This document shows, piece by piece, positions 1 to 6,443 of a DNA stretch of 7,481 nucleotides (position 1 is its first letter; every line of letters starts with the position of its first letter). The notes under the pieces are model-generated. The model did no database searches, was not told where the DNA came from, and saw only the letters and a program-made list of their open reading frames with translations. This stretch comes from Candidatus Krumholzibacteriia bacterium (GTDB lineage Bacteria > Krumholzibacteriota > Krumholzibacteriia > LZORAL124-64-63). The translations under genes and the position numbers were made by a program. The stretch lies in assembly GCA_027056825.1 (NCBI GenBank), contig JALUJS010000144.1:1-7481 (forward strand), given 5' to 3'.

Positions 1-3
1 GTG

Positions 4-34
4 TGCGGCCCGTGGTCCCCAGACCAGGGCCGCA
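4..34 (-). terminator. GC-rich hairpin just after the sulfatase-like gene
   Basis: An 8-bp stem (4-11 with 27-34, GCGGCCC against GGGCCGC plus an outer T-A pair) continues, past one unpaired G at 12, into a 5-bp stem (TGGTC 13-17 with GACCA 22-26) closed by a 4-nt loop. It begins 3 nt beyond the stop codon of the minus-strand gene, where a terminator would lie. There is no T-tract on either side before the window ends, so intrinsic termination is inferred from position and stem strength. It could also serve a convergent gene to the left. Confidence 0.6.
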
Positions 35-37
35 ACG

Positions 38-1561
38 CTATTCGGCGTAGCCCAGGTCCTTGAGCCGCTGGTGGATCTCGTCGTCCATGTCGCTCCACGA
101 CCCGCCGGAGCCGTCGTCCCCGGCGGCGCCCTGTCCCGAGTCCCGCCAGCGGACGGCGATGGCCTGCAGGTCCGCCAGTTCCTGCGGGTGGTCGGCGGCC
201 GCATCCTTCGTCTCGCCGGGGTCATCCCGCAGATCGAACAGGGCCAGCGGCCGGCCGTCGCGACGGGCGACAAGCTTCCAGCGGCCCTTGCGGACGGCCA
301 CCAGGTCCGGCCCGTAGGCCATGGCCTCGGACAGGATGATCCGCTGGGCGTCCCCGGCAGCGGAGCGGACCAGGCTGCGGCCGGTCAGCAGCGGCGCCAT
401 CTCGCGCGCAGATGCCGGCCCGGCGGCCGGCGGGACGGGCAGGGGCGGCAACCCCATCCAGTCCAGCAGGGTGGGGGCCAGGTCCATCAGGCTGACCGGT
501 TCGCTGCGCCGAACTCCCGGGGGAACGCCCGCGCCCCAGGCCAGCCAGGGCACATGCAACAGCTCATGGAACATGCTGTGCCCGTGACCGATGCCGAAGA
601 TGCCGCGCGGGTCGTGATTCCACTTCCGCGCCCAACCCACATGATCCAGGAACTCCTCGCCGTGATCCGAGAAGACCGACCGCAGGGTGCGGTCGCCCAG
701 GCCCCAGCGCTCCAGGCGGGCGTCCAGGTCGCCGATGGCCCGGTCCACCTGACCGATGGTCGCATCGTAGATCGCCAGCTTCAGCGCCAGGGCGGCCTGC
801 AACTCCTTGCCGGGGGGATCGTCCGCCAGCCCCAGGCGGGGCGCCGGGGATTCGCCCCAGCGGGCGAGTGCCCGCAGCATGGCGGCCGAGGTGTCCGCGC
901 CCTGCGTGGTGGCCGAGGCCAGGAAGGGTTCCAGATCCTCCGGCCGGGGCGTGGTGGGCTCGTGGGGATCGTTCAGGAGGATGAAGCAGAACAGCGGCCG
1001 GTCGGCGTGGCGGCGGATCCAGTCGGCCGCCTCGGCGACCACCGCCTGGGCCTCGTCGTTGATGTACGTGTGGCGGTCGAAGCTCTCGGCCAGACCGAAG
1101 GCGAAGAACTGGTTGGAGTAGAACGCGGCGGTGCGGTAGCCCTGGGTGCGCAGATGCCGGGCCAGGGTGACCATGCCGTCGTCCAACCGCCGCGGGGGCT
1201 GGGTGTCCATGTTGCGCTCCGGGCCCGGCAGGTAGGCTCCGTGTACACCGGGCATGACCCCGGTCAGGGCGGAGGCGAACGAGGGCAGGGTCCAGGGCGC
1301 GCACGCGGTGACATCGGTAAAGACGGTTCCGCGTCCGGCCAGGGCGTCCAGGCGGGGGGAGGTCGGCCGGGAGTGTCCGTAGCAGCCCAGGTGGTCGGCC
1401 CGCAGGGTGTCCACCCCCACAAGCAGCAGGTGGGGCGGCCCTTCGCGGCGGGGTTGCAGGCGCGAGGGACGCAGGGGCCGCAGCAGCTGACGCTTCAGGT
1501 CGCGGACCATCCGGCGGCGCCTTTGTTTCAGGGTCAGGGGTGCAAAGGGGTCTCGGGGCAT
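38..1561 (-). CDS. Sulfatase-like hydrolase/transferase (alkaline phosphatase superfamily)
   Basis: The 507-residue protein has the sulfatase fold signature. The first metal-binding strand is VGVDTLRADHLGCYG (Asp51). The nucleophile loop TLPSFASALTG follows at 91-101, then the second metal site SDHGEEF (Asp299, His300), GHGHSMFHELLHVPW around 325-339, and the common sulfatase ending LKDLGY. In the nucleophile loop Thr91 stands where true sulfatases have Cys or Ser, and Phe95 replaces the usual Arg, so formylglycine activation is unlikely. Thr nucleophiles are known in related phospho-transferring members of the superfamily. The start at 1561 has AGGA 8 nt upstream. The open frame continues 100 codons further, but those residues overlap the divergent EIIA gene and look non-coding. 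The N-terminus is Arg-rich with no signal peptide, so a cytoplasmic location is inferred. The substrate is unknown. The fold is certain; the exact reaction is not. Confidence 0.92.
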   Translation of the reverse strand: MPRDPFAPLTLKQRRRRMVRDLKRQLLRPLRPSRLQPRREGPPHLLLVGVDTLRADHLGCYGHSRPTSPRLDALAGRGTVFTDVTACAPWTLPSFASALTGVMPGVHGAYLPGPERNMDTQPPRRLDDGMVTLARHLRTQGYRTAAFYSNQFFAFGLAESFDRHTYINDEAQAVVAEAADWIRRHADRPLFCFILLNDPHEPTTPRPEDLEPFLASATTQGADTSAAMLRALARWGESPAPRLGLADDPPGKELQAALALKLAIYDATIGQVDRAIGDLDARLERWGLGDRTLRSVFSDHGEEFLDHVGWARKWNHDPRGIFGIGHGHSMFHELLHVPWLAWGAGVPPGVRRSEPVSLMDLAPTLLDWMGLPPLPVPPAAGPASAREMAPLLTGRSLVRSAAGDAQRIILSEAMAYGPDLVAVRKGRWKLVARRDGRPLALFDLRDDPGETKDAAADHPQELADLQAIAVRWRDSGQGAAGDDGSGGSWSDMDDEIHQRLKDLGYAE

Positions 1562-1630
1562 CGCGCTTTTCCTGGCCGGAACGATCCGGGTTTCTGGACA
1601 CCGCCCCTGCGGGTCGTTACCATTGCCGAC
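1562..1630. promoter_or_regulatory. Divergent intergenic region with inverted repeat
   Basis: These 69 bp separate the start codons of the divergent sulfatase-like and EIIA genes, so they should hold both promoters. An inverted repeat of 9 bp, with one G-T position, lies near the middle: AACGATCCG at 1580-1588 and CGGGTCGTT at 1610-1618. It could be the operator of a dimeric regulator acting on both genes. No convincing -35/-10 pair was found in either direction. The role of the repeat is inference. Confidence 0.4.
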
Positions 1631-2086
1631 ATGGATCTGCAGAACTATACACGAGAAAACGCCGTGGTGCCCCACCTTAAGTGCGCCGACCTCGAAGAGG
1701 CCGTCACGGCCCTGGTCGAGCGGCTCAAGGACCAGGCGGGCGTGCGTTCGGGCGAGCACCTCGTGGCCGAGGTCATGCGACGCGAGCAGGAAGGCAGCAC
1801 CGCCGTGGGCGGGGGCCTCGTGGTGCCGCATGCCCGTTGCCGCGGCGTGGAGGAAGTCCACATCGCCGTGGCCACCCTGCAGGATCCCCTGGACCTGGGC
1901 GCGGACGACGGCAAGCCCGTCGATATCGTGATCCTGCTCATCGGTCCCGAACGCGATCCCCGGCAGATGCTGCGCGTCCTGGCGCGCCTGGCCAAACTGG
2001 TCAAGGATCGCGCCTTCCTCGACCGCCTGCGCGCCGCCGAGACCAGCGAGGATCTGCTGGCGGTTTTCGGCGACGCCACGGACTAG
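1631..2086 (+). CDS. PTS EIIA domain protein, fructose/mannitol (PtsN-like) type
   Basis: This 151-residue protein has the length of a single PTS EIIA type-2 domain. The hallmark segment REQEGSTAVGGGLVVPHAR runs from 51 to 69. His67, in the VPHAR motif, is the expected phosphorylation site. The rest follows the family pattern: a hydrophobic strand VDIVILLIGP at 97-106 and a C-terminal helix pair. In this family EIIA accepts phosphate from HPr and either passes it to a sugar permease or, in PtsN-like proteins, acts as a regulator. No EIIB, EIIC or HPr gene is adjacent, so a regulatory role is more likely here, but that is inference. ATG 1631 is the only sensible start: the frame stays open upstream, but that stretch is antisense to the sulfatase-like gene. 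No clear Shine-Dalgarno sequence precedes it, so weak or leaderless initiation is possible. ptsN is a possible name, not a firm one. Confidence 0.9.
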   Translation: MDLQNYTRENAVVPHLKCADLEEAVTALVERLKDQAGVRSGEHLVAEVMRREQEGSTAVGGGLVVPHARCRGVEEVHIAVATLQDPLDLGADDGKPVDIVILLIGPERDPRQMLRVLARLAKLVKDRAFLDRLRAAETSEDLLAVFGDATD

Positions 2087-2213
2087 CCTCCCGAGAATCC
2101 TGTATCCTTTTTGCCTGTTTCCCTGTTAGCCTGCTGCCATCATCAGCGATGGGCTGGAGTCACGTCGATTTTCCGGCCCAATCATTTTCTGCCGTTTTTT
2201 CTGGAGGTCCACC
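2087..2213. other. Intergenic region before lipoprotein P1
   Basis: This 127-bp spacer lies between the EIIA gene and P1. It contains a weak hairpin (CCATC 2137-2141 with GATGG 2148-2152, extendable by AGCC 2128-2131 with GGCT 2152-2155, the two sharing a base). A T-rich stretch at 2184-2201 ends directly at the Shine-Dalgarno GGAGG (2203-2207), 6 nt before ATG 2214. I found no convincing sigma-70 promoter. The spacing suggests P1 is transcribed separately from the EIIA gene, but this is not certain. Confidence 0.4.
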
Positions 2214-3485
2214 ATGCGCAGAATCCTCACCGCTCTCTGTCTAACCGCCCTGGCCCTGGTATGGGGCTGTTCCACGGAGCAGGCCACGAATCCGGAGCTT
2301 TCGCATCCTGACGCCTCGGTTGCGACGGGAGCCGCCGTGGTGACCCTGGATGATCTGAAAACGGGTTTCGGTAACGAAGCGGCCCTTTCGGGCCCCGATG
2401 TGGCGGTCCTGGAGTTTACCGTCAGCTCCAACGTGGTGCTGCCCGGGGATGTCCTGACCATGCAGGCCCGGGTCACCAATATCGGCAACTCGGCGGCGGT
2501 GGGGCCGTTCGATGTCTGGATCGGCGTGCTCGATACCGGCTTCGAATTCGCCCGGGTGACCATCGACCGGCTCGCGGCGGGGGAGTCGCGCAGCGGAGTC
2601 GTGAATTTCACGGTGCCCGTGGCCGATTTCGCCAAGGCCTATCCCGCCGGTTCCTACACCCTCTACTGCACCCATGATTTCGGCGACAACAATCCGACCA
2701 ACAACTTCATGACCCAGGATGTGGCGCTGCGGGATTACCTGCCGGGGAATATCCAGATCTCCGTGAATCCAGTGGGCCTGGAGGCGCCCTGGACCCTGGA
2801 CGGACCCTCCGGGATCCATTTTACCGGCACGGGTTCCGGCCTGTACACCGATTTGGAACCGGGTGACTACACCATCACCTGGGGGGATGTGCCCGGTTAC
2901 GTAACCCCCGCTCCCGAAACCGCGACCCTGCAGCAGCAGGAGACCCTGGATTTCACCGGGACCTATGTCTTTGTCGGCGTGCCCGACACCATGAAGATGT
3001 ACTTCGCCGATTGGACCGCGTGCACCACGGCCGGTTTCCTGGATCACCTGACGGCTTATATCGTCTATGAGAATCCGAGCCTGACGTCGGTCCGCGGTTT
3101 CGAGTGCGGCTACGATGTGATCTTGCCCGGGGCCAAAGGCGCGCAGATCAACACCAGCATCACCGCCAGCTTCCCCGTGCCGTCCACGGATGTGGGTGTG
3201 GACAATTCAACGGCCGGCACCTACAACCGGATCGTGGGCTATTCCGATCCCCTGCCGGTTTCCGGCAACACCGTCCTGGCCACCCTGGACATCTTCATCC
3301 TGGACAGCGGCGAGATCGACATCAGCCTGCGGCCGGCCGATCCCCAGAGCCCGCCCCTGGACGGTAATCCCAAGGTTGTGAAAGACGATTTCAACCTGTT
3401 CTCGGTTCCTGTAGGCTACGCGCCCGGGTCTCCGGCCCTGATCATCAACGGCGGCGATCCGTGCGGGGTGGTTCCCGGAAAATAG
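2214..3485 (+). CDS. Tandem lipoprotein P1: CARDB-like, PEGA-like and unnamed C-terminal module
   Basis: The 423-residue protein begins with a lipoprotein signal peptide (MRR, hydrophobic core, LVWGC with Cys19; Trp at -2 of the lipobox is unusual). Next comes a short mature linker with LDDLKTGFG (45-53). A CARDB-like beta-sandwich spans about 61-164, from PDVAVLEF through VTNIGNSAAVGPFDVWIGVL to FGDNNPTNN. A PEGA-like domain spans about 178-251 (APWTLDGPSG, LEPGDYTITWG, DFTGTY). A C-terminal module spans about 260-423, with RGFECGYDV, INTSITASF, PADPQSPPLD and INGGDPCGVVPGK. CARDB domains are known adhesion or binding folds, and PEGA-type domains occur in surface proteins. The C-terminal module is not recognised; its strand pattern could be a cohesin-like beta-sandwich. 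Cysteines 152, 270, 298 and 417 are kept in both paralogs. P1 has KMYFADWTAC where P2 and P3 have GMYFDQDAT, so it lacks that acidic motif. GGAGG lies 6 nt upstream of the start. Envelope location is inferred and the function is unknown. Confidence 0.9.
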   Translation: MRRILTALCLTALALVWGCSTEQATNPELSHPDASVATGAAVVTLDDLKTGFGNEAALSGPDVAVLEFTVSSNVVLPGDVLTMQARVTNIGNSAAVGPFDVWIGVLDTGFEFARVTIDRLAAGESRSGVVNFTVPVADFAKAYPAGSYTLYCTHDFGDNNPTNNFMTQDVALRDYLPGNIQISVNPVGLEAPWTLDGPSGIHFTGTGSGLYTDLEPGDYTITWGDVPGYVTPAPETATLQQQETLDFTGTYVFVGVPDTMKMYFADWTACTTAGFLDHLTAYIVYENPSLTSVRGFECGYDVILPGAKGAQINTSITASFPVPSTDVGVDNSTAGTYNRIVGYSDPLPVSGNTVLATLDIFILDSGEIDISLRPADPQSPPLDGNPKVVKDDFNLFSVPVGYAPGSPALIINGGDPCGVVPGK

Positions 3486-3497
3486 ACCTTTCGCCTT

Positions 3498-3523
3498 GGG
3501 GCCCGGCCGTCCGGCCGGGCCCC
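3498..3523 (+). terminator. Strong hairpin after P1
   Basis: A perfect 11-bp stem (GGGGCCCGGCC at 3498-3508 with GGCCGGGCCCC at 3513-3523) closes on the 4-nt loop GTCC, 12 nt after the P1 stop. The sequence after it (GTTGCGCTC) has no T-tract. It is nearly identical to the hairpin after P3. Termination, or protection of the transcript 3' end, is inferred. Confidence 0.65.
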
Positions 3524-3524
3524 G

Positions 3525-3554
3525 TTGCGCTCATACAACGCCCTGTGGTATGCT
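3525..3554 (+). promoter_or_regulatory. Possible sigma-70 promoter for P2
   Basis: TTGCGC (3525-3530) and TATGCT (3549-3554) are separated by 18 bp. Each matches four of six bases of the consensus -35 and -10 hexamers. The pair lies directly after the P1 hairpin and about 70 bp upstream of the P2 start. Downstream of it, in what would be the 5' leader, are a CAACC...GGTTG hairpin (3571-3591) and the palindrome TATCGATA (3592-3599). It was found by eye in GC-rich DNA, so it is tentative. Confidence 0.3.
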
Positions 3555-3624
3555 TGCCCTTTCTCGACGGCAACCGGCCTCGGCCTGGTTGTATCGATAG
3601 CCTTGCTTTGACCGGGAGACCCTT

Positions 3625-4932
3625 ATGCGCTGGATCCTTTTCGCTTCCATTTTGCTGTCAAGCCTTGTCGTGGCCGGTTGCTTCAACGATGAGGTGTCCG
3701 CGCCCGGGCTCGATCCTGCGACACCCGAAGGTGCAACCCGACCGGCGGATTCCGGCGTGTTGCTTACCCGGGAGGACTTGTTGTCCCGGCCGGCCAAGGG
3801 CATACAGGGCGGTGCGGATGTCGCCGTCACGGAGTTCGACGCCGACACCCTCGTGGTCCGGCCCGGTGATTCCCTGACGCTGAGCGCGACGCTGGCCAAT
3901 CTGGGCGGACAGCCGGCCGGCGGGCCCTTCGATGCCTGGATCGGCGTCCTGGACACGGATTTCGAGTTCGGGCGGTTGACGGTGGACAGCCTGGCGGTGG
4001 GAGAGACCCGCAGCGGGACGGTCCACTATTCGGTGCCCGTGGCCAAATTCGCCAAGGCCTACCCGCCGGGGACCTACACCCTGTATTGCACCCATGATTT
4101 CGGGGATATCAATCCCACCAACGACTTCCTGCTGCTGAACGTTCAATTGCTGCCCGATGAGCCCGTGGGCACCATCGTGATCGACGTGACCCCGGACGAG
4201 ATCATGGCGGGCTGGACCTTGACCGGTCCCGACGGATCATCCCGGACCGGGAACGGGGATACGACCTTGTGGCCCATGCCGGCCGGGGAGTACACCGTGG
4301 AGTGGTTCCCGGTGATGGGTTATCCGACTCCCCCTCCCATGCAGGGCGTGCTGACCGAGGGCCAGATCATGACATTCAACGGGAGGTACTCGCAGGGCAG
4401 TTCCAGTTTCGGCATGTACTTCGACCAGGATGCCACCGAATCATGTTCCCCGGCGGGTTTTCTCGACCATGTCACCGCGTACATCATTTACCGCGATCCG
4501 GAACTGATCCAGATCCGCGGTTTCGAATGCGGCTTCGACATCACCTTGCCCGCCCAACCGGGGGCCTCGATCATTTCTGCTGTGACGACAACCTTCCCGG
4601 TTCCCGCCACGGATGTGGGGATCAATGACCCGGGCAGAGGCGTCTACAACCTCATCGTGGGCTTCAACTATGCCCTGGGCACCGTGCCCGCCACCGTGGT
4701 GGCCACGCTGGATATTCTGGTCCTGGACCAAGGCGAAATCGACATCACCCTGCGGGCGGCCGATCCCCAGAGCCCACCCCTGGACGATCTACCCAAGGTG
4801 GTGCGCAACGACTACGGACTGACATCGGTGAGCATGGCTTACGCTCCCGGCGTTCCCGCCCTGGTCATCACCGGCGGTGATCCCTGCGCGGCCGCCGTGG
4901 CCGACTTCCCGGTGGAACAGCAGGACAATTAA
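3625..4932 (+). CDS. Tandem lipoprotein P2: CARDB-like, PEGA-like and unnamed C-terminal module
   Basis: The 435-residue paralog of P1 and P3 starts with a good lipobox (LVVAGC, Cys19). The linker carries LTREDLLS (47-54). The CARDB-like domain covers about 64-167 (ADVAVTEF, LANLGGQPAGGPFDAWIGVL, CTHDFGDINPTND). The PEGA-like domain covers about 181-255 (AGWTLTGPDG, MPAGEYTVEW, FNGRY). The C-terminal module covers about 263-421, with GMYFDQDAT, IRGFECGFDI, LRAADPQSPPLD and ITGGDPC. The conserved cysteines are 155, 274, 301 and 421. P2 is the most divergent copy. It reads AQPGASIISAVTTTFP where P1 and P3 have GAKGA.INTSITAS, and it ends in a unique tail (AAAVADFPVEQQDN) instead of CGV.PGK. GGGAG lies 6 nt before ATG 3625. 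No transmembrane segment follows the signal peptide, so a lipid-anchored envelope protein is inferred. A binding role is possible through the CARDB-like fold but is unproven. Confidence 0.9.
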   Translation: MRWILFASILLSSLVVAGCFNDEVSAPGLDPATPEGATRPADSGVLLTREDLLSRPAKGIQGGADVAVTEFDADTLVVRPGDSLTLSATLANLGGQPAGGPFDAWIGVLDTDFEFGRLTVDSLAVGETRSGTVHYSVPVAKFAKAYPPGTYTLYCTHDFGDINPTNDFLLLNVQLLPDEPVGTIVIDVTPDEIMAGWTLTGPDGSSRTGNGDTTLWPMPAGEYTVEWFPVMGYPTPPPMQGVLTEGQIMTFNGRYSQGSSSFGMYFDQDATESCSPAGFLDHVTAYIIYRDPELIQIRGFECGFDITLPAQPGASIISAVTTTFPVPATDVGINDPGRGVYNLIVGFNYALGTVPATVVATLDILVLDQGEIDITLRAADPQSPPLDDLPKVVRNDYGLTSVSMAYAPGVPALVITGGDPCAAAVADFPVEQQDN

Positions 4933-4950
4933 CAAAATCCAGATCAATTC

Positions 4951-4980
4951 CCTGGCCGCGCCGTGACCGGGCCGGGCGCG
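4951..4980 (+). terminator. Weak hairpin after P2
   Basis: Two alternative pairings exist 18 nt after the P2 stop: CCTGGCC (4951-4957) with GGCCGGG (4970-4976), which includes one G-T pair, or CGCGCC (4957-4962) with GGCGCG (4975-4980). Neither is as stable as the hairpins after P1 and P3, and no T-tract follows. It may be a terminator or chance GC-rich pairing. Confidence 0.3.
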
Positions 4981-5032
4981 TCCTGGTGTGCTTTGCGCGC
5001 CTGGCCCACAGTATCCGCGCGCTCCCGCTGAT

Positions 5033-5068
5033 TTGTCAGCGCCTGCGGGATTCCGTAGGATTATCCTA
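5033..5068 (+). promoter_or_regulatory. Candidate P3 promoter overlapping a palindrome
   Basis: TTGTCA (5033-5038, five of six -35 consensus bases) and TAGGAT (5056-5061, four of six -10 bases) are separated by exactly 17 bp. The -10 hexamer is also the left arm of the perfect inverted repeat TAGGAT-T-ATCCTA (5056-5068). A second, shifted repeat, CGGGAT (5046-5051) with ATCCCG (5068-5073), flanks it. This arrangement is what a repressor operator over a promoter would look like. It lies about 64 bp before the P3 start, in the largest gap between the paralogs. Regulation is inferred from the sequence only. Confidence 0.45.
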
Positions 5069-5131
5069 TCCCGTGTGGAGCGCGGTTTTCGTGCTCTCGA
5101 TACTTACTTTTTTCCTTTCCGGAGGTTCGAT

Positions 5132-6424
5132 ATGCGCAGTTCCCTCCTCTTCATGGGCCTGTTATTCCTCCTTCTTGCGTGCGGTTGTTCCCGGGACCAG
5201 GTCACCGCGCCCAGTCCGCCGGACGGGACCGCGGGACAGACGGCCCTGCCCGGACGGACCGGGGAGACCGTCACCCTCGAGGACCTGCAGGCAGGATTCG
5301 GGACGGAGAAACTTGCCGGGCCCGATGTGGCGATTACGGAGTTCAGCGCCATGCCCGCCGCCGTGTATCCGGGGGATGTCCTGACGCTCCAGGCCACCGT
5401 GGCCAACCTCGGTTCGGCCGCGGCCCAGGGACCGTTCGATGTCTGGATCGGCGTCCTCAACACCAACTTCGAGTTCGCCCGCGTGACCATCGACCGGCTC
5501 CTGGTCCAGGAGTCCAGGAGCGGGGTGATGAGTTACACGGTACCCCTGGATCAGTTCGCCAAGGCCTATCCACCCGGGATCTACACCCTTTACTGCACCC
5601 ATGACTTCAGCGACAGCAATCCCACGAACAACTACAAACTGGCGGACGTCGAACTCCTGCCCCCCGTCAGCCCGGTGGGTACCATCCAGGTCGATGTTTC
5701 ACCCGACGGCCTCGGCGCCGGCTGGATCCTGAGCAACCTGGATGGGTACTCCATCGAGGGGACGGATGACATGACCCTGCCGGACATGCCCGTGGGCGAC
5801 TACACCATCACCTGGCAGCCGGTGGAGGGCTTCCAGGAACCGGCGCCCCAGCAGGGAGTCCTGCTCGAAGGGCAGACCCTGGTTTTCAGCGGTTTCTACG
5901 AGTATATCCTGCCGCCCGAGGCGCTTGGCATGTACTTCGACCAGGATGCGACCCAATCCTGCACGACCGCCAGCTTCCTGGACCATGTCACCGCCTACAT
6001 CATCTACCGGGCTCCATCCCTGGCCGAGATCCGCGGTTTCGAATGCGGTTACGATGTGACCTTGCCCGGCGCCAAGGGTGCGGCCATCAACACCAGCATC
6101 ACGGCCTCCTACCCGGTGAACGTCACGGACGTGGGCATTGATGACACCTTCAACGGCATCTACAACCGGATCGTGGGTTACGCCGAGCCGCTGTTTACGA
6201 CCGACAACACCATCGTGGCCACGTTGGACATCTTCGTCCTGGACAGCGGCGAGATCGACATCACCATGCGGGCCGCCGATCCGCAGAGTCCGCCCCTGGA
6301 CGGTTTGCCCAAGATGGTCAAGCCGGATTTCAACCTCCTGTCCGTGCGCATGCCCTACGCCCCCGGCTCTCCCGCCCTGATCATCAACGGCGGCGATCCG
6401 TGCGGGGTGATCCCGGGCAAGTAA
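5132..6424 (+). CDS. Tandem lipoprotein P3: CARDB-like, PEGA-like and unnamed C-terminal module
   Basis: The 430-residue third paralog starts at ATG 5132, with GGAGG 6 nt upstream. An in-frame ATG at 4988 would add 48 residues without a signal peptide and is rejected. The signal peptide has two candidate lipid-attachment cysteines, Cys17 (LLLAC) and Cys19 (ACGC). The linker has LEDLQAGFG (49-57). The CARDB-like domain is about 64-167 (PDVAITEF, VANLGSAAAQGPFDVWIGVL, SDSNPTNN). The PEGA-like domain is about 182-257 (AGWILSNLDG, MPVGDYTITW, VFSGFYE). The C-terminal module is about 266-430: GMYFDQDAT, RGFECGYDVTLPGAKGA, MRAADPQSPPLD, INGGDPCGVIPGK. The conserved cysteines are 155, 277, 304 and 424. 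P3 shares its CARDB-like and terminal segments mainly with P1, but the YFDQDAT and HVTAYIIYR stretch with P2. It is probably a lipid-anchored envelope protein; the ligand is unknown. Confidence 0.9.
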   Translation: MRSSLLFMGLLFLLLACGCSRDQVTAPSPPDGTAGQTALPGRTGETVTLEDLQAGFGTEKLAGPDVAITEFSAMPAAVYPGDVLTLQATVANLGSAAAQGPFDVWIGVLNTNFEFARVTIDRLLVQESRSGVMSYTVPLDQFAKAYPPGIYTLYCTHDFSDSNPTNNYKLADVELLPPVSPVGTIQVDVSPDGLGAGWILSNLDGYSIEGTDDMTLPDMPVGDYTITWQPVEGFQEPAPQQGVLLEGQTLVFSGFYEYILPPEALGMYFDQDATQSCTTASFLDHVTAYIIYRAPSLAEIRGFECGYDVTLPGAKGAAINTSITASYPVNVTDVGIDDTFNGIYNRIVGYAEPLFTTDNTIVATLDIFVLDSGEIDITMRAADPQSPPLDGLPKMVKPDFNLLSVRMPYAPGSPALIINGGDPCGVIPGK

Positions 6425-6443
6425 ATATTTAAGGTCAAGACCA

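Noticed and set aside
71..1630. Long plus-strand open frame running into the EIIA gene
   Set aside because: It is antisense to the sulfatase-like gene, its translation is low-complexity with Gly, Gln and Arg bias, and only the part from ATG 1631 resembles a known protein. GC-rich codon use leaves such frames open by chance.
1562..1861. N-terminal extension of the sulfatase-like gene by 100 residues
   Set aside because: It would cross the divergent intergenic region and overlap the EIIA gene, with no family similarity. The start at 1561 has a good ribosome binding site.
2241..3047. Minus-strand open frame opposite P1, with similar ones opposite P2 and P3
   Set aside because: These recur at equivalent places because the paralogs are similar on the coding strand. 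They lack ribosome binding sites and family features.
4988..5131. N-terminal extension of P3 from the ATG at 4988
   Set aside because: The added residues do not resemble P1 or P2 and would bury the lipoprotein signal peptide. ATG 5132 has GGAGG at the right distance and matches the paralogs.
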